Below, one piece after another: positions 58,201 through 64,000 of a DNA stretch of 64,000 bases; within the stretch, counting starts at the first letter, position 1; the number at the start of each line of letters is the position of its first letter. The DNA comes from Typha latifolia. Its lineage: Eukaryota > Streptophyta > Magnoliopsida > Poales > Typhaceae. The notes below the pieces were generated by a model. That model ran no database searches. It was given only the letters and a program-made list of their open reading frames with translations, and was not told where the DNA came from. Where the stretch lies: NCBI GenBank assembly GCA_019914945.1, contig CM034107.1:7936001-8000000 (forward strand). The letters are read 5' to 3'. The position numbers and the translations under genes are program-made.

Positions 58201-58553
58201 AGAGGGAGATAGAGCTTCTCAGTGGTGGCGGCAGCTTCGGGAAGGTGGCGGCGGGCCGACGTTGGCAATGAGGAGTGCAAAAGATAGTGGAGAGAGAGTG
58301 GAGTGAGAGAGAGACCGAGAGAGATAAATAGATAGAGAAAGAGATTTAAAGAGAGAGAGAGGCGGTGAAGGGGATTGCAGCGACGCCGGGGCCCACCGTG
58401 GCCAGCTGGCCGTAGCCCATTGGCTGCGACAGCGGCAGCGGGCACTTGGCGCCCCCACCACGCAAACTGCATTCGCAGCTTGCATGGGCACGAAGTCGGC
58501 CACAATGCGGTCGCGTCGTGCCCATAATTTTTTTTTAAGATTGGGTTATTACA
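55230..58553 (-). repeat. Family B 5' LTR (3.3 kb)
   Basis: Complete LTR with the full order of family B parts: degenerate start hairpin (58478-58522), GA/GAA-rich tract (57840-58330), GCTGGGCCGAGCCCAGC (57796-57812), AT-rich block, 'ggggtctcaaataagg' (57009), two minisatellite units (56215-56275), 'gagcaaaaggctcagtga' (55737), GC-rich end (55230-55320). It proves that the solitary B copies are LTRs, because here a PBS follows. Confidence 0.8.
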
Positions 58554-59838
58554 GTTAGTCAAGTCTCAACTAGGCAGTGCTCTTTCACTCGCTCAACCCG
58601 AGATTAAGGGTAGAGTGTAGTATATATTATTATATTAGCGGTCTACACCTGATGTCGGTAGCTGGTGGAGCATTCAGGTGATTACACTGCCCTAGTTGGA
58701 GGCTAGACTAGTGTGATATTAGAAAAGATGATTGAGAGGTAGGGATTGTAGTCCTAGCGGTACCCGAGGACGTAGGGTCAGGGCGTCTTTCGAGCTGTGT
58801 GCTCCTAACCGCCGTATGTGATGATTCCGCTCTGAGCGATGATTACTAGAGCGGTGATGATAGGCCTATGACTGGGGTCCTTAGTCTGATGGCCACGGAC
58901 AACCGGTTATATGCAGCGTCGCTAGGCATGTATGGGCAATATTACCACTAGATACTAGTCCCTCTCGATTTTATGGTACTTTGTGAGATATGTCTTTGTG
59001 ACTTGGTTTCTGTGTGGATTTCTATGTAATTGAAACTATAGTGATGAAAGTTATTAAAAGTCATAATGTACACTTTCCTTGACATGTTACGGGTTTGCAT
59101 TTTTGTTTATCATGTGTAATTCTTAGATGACTACTTGCTGGGCCCTGTGCTCACCGCCATTTTGGTGGAAATATTTCAGAGCTGATTATGGATGATGCGG
59201 ATATCGAGGAGTAGCAGAATCTTTCCTCTATTTTAGTATTTGCTTATTCTATTATTATTATTATTATTATTATTTCTAGTTGGACTTGAACCCTACGAGG
59301 GTATTTATGTTTTAAAACTTGTGTTGGACTTGTATTCCTAGAGGCTTATTGAGGCCTGTGACATTGTAACTTTAGATCATTTGTTGATTTATTATGGTAT
59401 TTCTAGACTTATCCAGATACTTTGTGAGATCATTTCACTGACGGGTCTCGTGAGAATCACGTGGAATTTCTCCACGTGAGGAACATGTGATTTTTGGAAG
59501 TGGATGTTTCACCTAACAAACCAACTAAACTAGTATTCCTTATTTTCTCCGATTACCTCTCGGATTAAGCTTTTGTTTTGTTATAAATAGATTTTGAATC
59601 TGAAGAATTTATTGTAGATCTAGAGGTTAGAAACCTTATCCAACTAGTTTTATATTATTTGGATATGTATAGAATATTCTACGAATATTTTACCAAAACT
59701 ACGTAGAGCTAGATTTAGCTAATTAATAAAATTATAACCTACTAAGACTCTAACTAAACCAAATAACCAGATAAGATAATTAGACTCAATCCATTGAGCC
59801 TAATCTCCCTTTGATATGATCTGATTTGCATCAAAATC

Positions 59839-61524
59839 ACATGATGGTAACTCGCCACACGCATACTCTAGCGAATGGCAAGTGTCCGATTGTCTGTGTG
59901 CACAGACTCAATTGACCTCGGACATGGGCCACGAGATATCGCATATCAGCGACCATAATCATCACTCCAGGCACCTCTAACCCTGGCGCTTACTCGGGTA
60001 CCCTCATGCTTTTTCTATCAACTTTTCTAACAATGAGATTTATGCATTTCCTTATATATGATAGATCACGTGCATATATCTAGTAGTATAACAAGTCTTG
60101 CATATCAGGAATTTAGGTGGCAAGGAAGTCGAGAGGAAAATAATGCAATACAGTCTCCAACTATATATCTAACACATGTATATCACTGCTAGTCTATCAC
60201 ATGCATACTCATAGAGATCACCCTAACACAAATGTATTCATATCCCAGATCAGCCTAATTAAATACATGATAAAATATACTCAACTGAAATCATCTCTAG
60301 ATAAAGTCATATAATCATGCTTGAGGTCAAAACATGCATGTACATAATATATAATATATCATAATTTAAGAAAGGCGTCTAGGGGATAAGACTACTCACC
60401 ATCTGATTAAAAGACCTAATACGCGTATCCCTCATGTCCATTGATCAATCATCACAAATCACTAGCAAGGTCCACGAGGTTTCAAATAAGGGGTTCGGGA
60501 TCTGAAAATATTTAAGTAGCATGAAGTTAGCCGTTCAACTAATTAAAATCCGTTCGTATAATATAAGACGATTTAGTAGGTTTTAGAATTTCTACTTATC
60601 TTTATAACTAGCTAGATTTTTAATTATAAATAAAAATAAAAATAAAAATATAGATAAAAATCTAATTATAATTATATCTTGATTAATTAGAGACTATGCA
60701 ATCATTACTTTATAAAATAATAAATAAATACCTAAGCCTAGTATTTTATTTGTTATAAAATAATAATGTATAATACATTATTAGAATTACTTAAAATGTA
60801 TCTCATAAGAATATTAGTTTATAAATTTGATAATTATAATTTACAAATCTATATATTAATTTAATAGAGATATAAATAATAAATATAAGTATTACCTATA
60901 TTTATACCTAATTAATTATTAATTATATAAATTATAATTAATAATAATTATATTGAAGAATATATAATATTATTAAAATAGTTAATGTCTAAATAATCTA
61001 TTTGCATTAATTAAGAAGAAAATACCTAAATAAATAAATAAACAAACATAAAATAAAGTAGATAATAAAAACAATGTCACCAGTGCTGGGCTCGGCCCAG
61101 CACTGTTCCAGAAGCAGAGGAAGGAGCTAAGAGAGAAGAAGAATGGAAGAAGGAAGAAAGAAAAAGAAGAAAGAGAAAGAAGAAAAAAGGAAGAAGAAGA
61201 GGAGAGGAAGAAAGGAAGGGAGGAGGAGGACTTGGCGCTGGCGGGAAGGACGCCGGCGCTGGTGACTCAGCTTCGGCGAGCTCGAGCTCAAGAATGTAAG
61301 CGAGAGAAAGAGAGAGAGACTGAAAAAAGACAGAGAAAGAGAGATTTAGAGGGAGAGAGAAAGAGGTGGTGGGGGGTTTGGCGGCGGTTGTGATGACTCT
61401 AGGGTGTGTGTGGCACCCCCATGCCGCGCCCAGTTGCATGGGCACGAGGCCGGCCACAGTGTGGCCGGCCATGTCGTGCCCATAATAGAACTTAAATTTT
61501 TTTTTTTAAGGATAGGTTGTTACA
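59839..61524 (-). repeat. Right piece of split B solo LTR
   Basis: Continues 43668-45411 after the AAATC duplication. It corresponds to the region from 56330 to 58553 of the complete LTR, for example 'cgacctcggacatgggccacgagatatcgcatatcag' occurs in both (here described by its ends 'ctcggacatgggccacgag'). Confidence 0.8.
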
Positions 61525-61586
61525 AATAGGCTCATCCCAATTAACCCAATGTCATGCGTGGAGCCAATATGGATCGAATCGTATCA

Positions 61587-62600
61587 CTAACATTCACCAA
61601 ATAGCAATTCTATATTTGAACTCATAACTTTTATTATATGCCGGTAAAGATTTGATTACCCCAAGTCATGACCTACCAATAAAACAATATTTGAGCATTC
61701 ACAATTATCTCACTATGTCTACATGGGTCTACCTTTTTCAGTATGTTGAGCAATATCAATGGTGCTTGATTAATGAGTTTTTGACCAAATTAGCCATGTT
61801 CCAAACTTTATTTATCAATGCATAATGCTCCTCAAACTTATTACCAAAATGGTCTATTTTATTGTAGCCTTATAAAAAAATGCTGAACTCATAAATAATT
61901 TATCTCTAGGGTAAAACACTATCAAGATAAGCATTTTTATATACAATTAATTAAATTCAAGCTGTTGAAATACCAACTTAAACGAATTCCTAGAAATAAA
62001 ATGTTGAAATGTTCAAACGTTTTAGTATCAGATAAAACTGTCAAACAGATCAGCAATTATGTAAAAATGTAAAACAATTATGACTTAAGTGTTTTAGTTA
62101 GGGCTATAGAAAAATAGATCCATTTTGATGTTTAAATTTATGTATTATTTATTTTTATAAATAAAATTTAAAATATAGCTAGTTTGATCAAAAACTTTTA
62201 GGCTAATTTCAATTTTGGAATAAGGGTGGAATATGCATCATAATTTTTAATACTAGAAGAAGAGAACTAATAATAGTATAAGTTATTCTAATTTTTAGTT
62301 CAATACTAATTTATAGAGTAATAATTATATTTGATGTGATATAAAGTTGATATTAAATATTAAAGAATAATAAAATTGTATTAGGAATTGGTGATATTTT
62401 AACCAAATGATAAAATACCCTTAACTAAGTGCATGTTAAAATAGAAGTGGTAAATAGCATTTTTTTGAAATAATAATATTTTTTATTAAAACCGCGCACT
62501 TAAATACTCTATATATCTATACTATATAAAAAAATTACTGTGCATTGTGGGGGTAATGGAGGGTTCAGACTATGGGGGTAATACTCTATATACTCTATAT
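61587..62600. other. Intergenic AT-rich DNA, no gene
   Basis: No coding frame recognised. Between 62220 and 62420 words such as 'tttgatgtgatataaag' are the reverse complement of text at 6325-6345 ('ctttatatcacatcaaat'), so a shared MITE-like repeat may be present in opposite orientation. Confidence 0.35.
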
Positions 62601-62624
62601 ACCTACTACTCCATCGGTTCTCCT

Positions 62625-62775
62625 CCAATTTGGCTCGGATTCGGGCTTGGGCTCAGGCTCGAGCTCGACTAGAGTTGAGCGGAGCGGAGCTGAGCCGAGC
62701 CTAAATATTAAACTAGGCTTGAAAATAATTTTGACCCGCGCCTGACCTAGAGCCGGCTCGGCTCGTTTACACCCG
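62625..62775. repeat. GC-rich GAGCTCGA/GGCTCG repeat
   Basis: Plus strand 'ggctcggattcgggcttggg', 'gctcgagctcgac', 'gagccggctcggctcg' alternate with their complements around 62680-62700. It resembles the GAGCTCGAGC-rich ends of common plant MITEs. It lies about 150 bp before the HIT4-like ATG. Confidence 0.45.
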
Positions 62776-62870
62776 TAGTTCCCCTCTTCAAATTTGGGAT
62801 AGACCGCGTTCGCCTCAAGCACAGATCCCCCGTCTTCTTCCTTCGCTCCGTATCTCTCTTCATCCTCCCA

Positions 62871-62898
62871 GAACCCTAACCCTAATACTAACCCTAGC
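62871..62898 (+). promoter_or_regulatory. Telo-box motifs before HIT4-like gene
   Basis: AACCCTAACCCTAA followed by ACTAACCCTAG lies 21-48 bp before the ATG, probably in the 5' leader. AAACCCTAA-type telo-boxes are frequent near transcription starts of plant nuclear-protein and translation genes. A TATA-like 'ctatatactctatata' is at 62583-62598. Confidence 0.5.
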
Positions 62899-62918
62899 TT
62901 CGGCGATCGGATTCAGAT

Positions 62919-63225
62919 ATGAGGAAGCCTAAGGCGTCGACGGCGGCAAAGAAGAGGTGGGCCGCGACGAAGGACGAAAAGGGCAGCAGTAAGTCACCGG
63001 AGGATCTCCCGAAGCAGTCGACCAAGGCGACTAGCAAGGGGAAGCGCGTCAAGGCCCCTCCTAAGCCCAAGCAGGAGCCCGAGTTCTTCCCCGAGAAGAG
63101 GAATCTGGTTAGGTTTTCGATTTGGTTTTTGCGGATTCTTTACTCCGTTTATGAATCAAATTTCTGTATAAAATCCCTTAAATGCATCATCAGCATCAGC
63201 ATCATCATCATCATCATCATCATCA

Positions 63226-63269
<44 letters not shown>

Positions 63270-63852
63270 TTCAATTCAGTGTAGAAATCGCCATACTTTT
63301 AGGGAAACCTACTTGTTTTTCAGCTGGCACGCTTCCTTGTGATTAGGCATTTGTGTTTTGGATTTTACTTATTTTGGTCTACTCATAAGAATGGTATCCT
63401 CTTATTTGGAATGATTGTTTCTGTACGTAGGAGGATCTGTGGCAAGCGGCTTTCCCTGTTGGAACTGAGGTTTGTTTCTGAACTTTCTTATAGTATAAAC
63501 GTTACTCTTAATTCTTTACTTGATTCGTACAGAAATGCATGTAAGGTGCGATTTGCCTTTGTTTCACCAGGCACTACTATATTTTTTATAATTCATCTCA
63601 TAAATTATCTCCAGTTGTTATAACATGTGTCCTTTTTGTATCTTACAGTGGGAAAATATGGATAAGCTTCAGGAGATCAATTGGAACTTCTCTAATCTAG
63701 AGGTGGAGCTAGTGGATCATATTGTTAGTTAAAATTTTCAGGGTATGTATTTCATTATAGTGGCGTGAGCTTTACATACTGTGTGCAGAATGCTTTTGAG
63801 GAAGGAGGAGAGCTTTATGGGAAGAAGGTCTATATGTTTGGTAGCACTGAAC
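62919..63852 (+). CDS. HIT4-like nuclear protein, first four exons
   Basis: Exons inferred from GT..AG sites and frame: 62919-63107, 63431-63469, 63649-63702, 63789-63852, all phase 0 until the last (phase 1), whose donor is CGTAAG. Residues 1-53 are lysine-rich (KASTAAKKRWAATKDEKG, KGKRVKAPPKPKQEPE), likely nuclear. Then come FFPEKRNL/EDLWQAAFPVGTE/WENMDKLQEINWNFSNLE/NAFEEGGELYGKKVYMFGSTE. This order matches my recollection of plant HEAT INTOLERANT 4 proteins (FPEKRNLEDLW, FPVGTEW, GxLYGKKVYxFG). Arabidopsis HIT4 is a nuclear, chromocentre-associated protein needed for heat-induced release of gene silencing. The gene continues past the window, so only about 100 of several hundred residues are visible. 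Rated lower than certain because recognition is from memory. Confidence 0.75.
63192..63270. repeat. (ATC)n and (ATT)n microsatellite in intron 1
   Basis: Compound trinucleotide tract, (CAT)n at about 63192-63229 followed by (ATT)n to 63270, inside the first intron of the HIT4-like gene. Exon 1 is open through it by chance, giving a false 121-codon frame. Confidence 0.9.
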
Positions 63853-64000
63853 GTAAGCTGTTTACTACACATATTCACTTTATTGTAGCTAACTACACAT
63901 TATAAATTTATAATAGTAGTAGATGTCACAAACTATTTTCTTTTTCAAAATTTAACTGGTGAAGATAATAAATATGCATGATTATTGAGACAATAAGGTA

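Larger units (their letters stand above)
51885..58553 (-). mobile_element. LARD-like retrotransposon (family B LTR)
   Basis: Minus strand, right to left: 5' LTR 58553-55230 (3,324 bp, TGTAATAACCC..GGGGGTGTTACA), 7-nt spacer, PBS (55222-55210), 3.25-kb interior, polypurine tract GGGGGGAGGAAAA (51990-51978), and 93 bp of the 3' LTR start (TGTAACAATC.., hairpin at 51895-51938) before truncation near 51885. No coding domain is present. Long LTRs with a long non-coding interior are the definition of LARDs, first described in Triticeae. Confidence 0.8.
51263..59511 (+). mobile_element. Family C solo LTR, split by a LARD-like element
   Basis: Starts TGTAACACCCGTATT and ends GGATGTTTCA; perfect target duplication CCTAA (51258-51262 and 59512-59516). 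Own pieces are 51263 to about 51884 and 58554-59511 (about 1.58 kb). It has a 'ctatttaaaacccc' TATA-like core at 51454 and a (ATT)n tract at 59250-59274. Orientation is taken from the TATA box and is tentative. Confidence 0.75.
45412..59833 (-). mobile_element. Family G element E5 (most complete gag-pol)
   Basis: Perfect target duplication AAATC (45407-45411 and 59834-59838). 3' LTR 45412-46303, polypurine region 46304-46335, pol and gag 46310-50560 on the minus strand, PBS 50623-50634, 5' LTR 50637-51262 plus 59517-59833 (split by family C). Its interior is close to E2 and E3, but its U3 differs completely: it lacks the GCGTTCGAACGC motifs. The integrase core is deleted, so the element could not move by itself. 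Confidence 0.85.
43668..61524 (-). mobile_element. Family B solo LTR, split by element E5
   Basis: Target duplication AATAG (43663-43667 and 61525-61529). Minus-strand start TGTAACAACC at 61524, end GGCGTTACA at 43668. The right piece (59839-61524) has the hairpin (61439-61482), GCTGGGCTCGGCCCAGC (61085-61101) and AT-rich block; the left piece (43668-45411) has the 3' part. A direct duplication of about 600 bp (43985-44590 and 44598-45195) makes it longer than its relatives. Confidence 0.85.
43320..61586 (-). mobile_element. Family T LTR, split by a B solo LTR
   Basis: Pieces 43320-43667 and 61525-61586 together match the right two thirds of the T LTR (compare 5500-5808), including GCGTTCGAACGC at 43428-43439 and the end GGATCGAATCGTATCA. 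The duplication AATAG marks the insertion point. The left third was removed by the truncated B piece. This is the oldest layer of the right-hand stack. Confidence 0.75.

Noticed and set aside
57789..58562. 257-codon minus-strand frame
   Set aside because: It covers the start hairpin and GAA/GA-rich tract of the B LTR. The composition is dominated by Ser, Phe and Leu runs from trinucleotide repeats, with no counterpart in other B copies at protein level.
62919..63284. 121-codon single-exon gene
   Set aside because: Only the first 63 codons match the HIT4-like protein. A GT donor follows at 63108 and the rest reads into intron and an (ATT)n tract, giving poly-Ile.

Overview
The window is nuclear DNA of a flowering plant. 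It holds an intronless kiwellin gene, the first four exons of a HIT4-like gene with GT..AG introns, and LTR retrotransposons whose primer binding sites match plant initiator tRNA-Met (TGGTATCAGAGC). I cannot name the species or decide monocot versus eudicot. Only two genes look intact: kiwellin at 17894-18454 (+) and the HIT4-like gene from 62919 (+), which leaves the window on the right. Nearly everything else is transposon sequence.

Layout. 1-1730: unassigned sequence and small MITE-like repeats. 1733-6290: an AT-rich repeat of about 0.5-0.6 kb, interrupted by a gag-only LTR retrotransposon (family T, 2832-5808, minus strand). 6509-6879: a frameshifted 5' piece of an A1 aspartic protease gene. 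7290-8766: a minisatellite and the first copy of dispersed repeat P. 8767-16467: several broken Ty3/gypsy pieces (family G, plus strand) joined by internal deletions and template-switch-like joints. 16468-17730: more P repeats and simple repeats, then the kiwellin gene. 19084-19958: a solo LTR (family S), followed by a decayed copia-like gag remnant. 21837-32435: a G array of the form LTR-internal-LTR-internal-LTR, with another S solo LTR inside its gag (24117-25119). 32436-35004: LTR pieces and P repeats.

35005-61586 is a set of insertions within insertions, mostly datable in order by 5-bp target duplications. The left stack is a G fragment holding a family B solo LTR (35484-41229, duplication gaact), which holds a second B solo LTR (35956-38900). 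The right stack is a T LTR holding a B solo LTR (43668-61524, aatag), which holds a G element (45412-59833, aaatc), whose 5' LTR holds a family C solo LTR (51263-59511, cctaa), which holds a LARD-like element with a 3.3-kb LTR and a 3.25-kb non-coding interior (about 51885-58553). 61587-62918 is the HIT4-like promoter region.

How the parts relate. T and G share TGAT LTR starts, the same PBS, a similar polypurine tract and a promoter block rich in GCGTTCGAACGC, so T may be moved by G proteins (inference). Several G copies share identical internal joints, which points to amplified defective lineages. The most unusual structure is a run of 1 to 6 PBS-like units at the 3' end of G LTRs.
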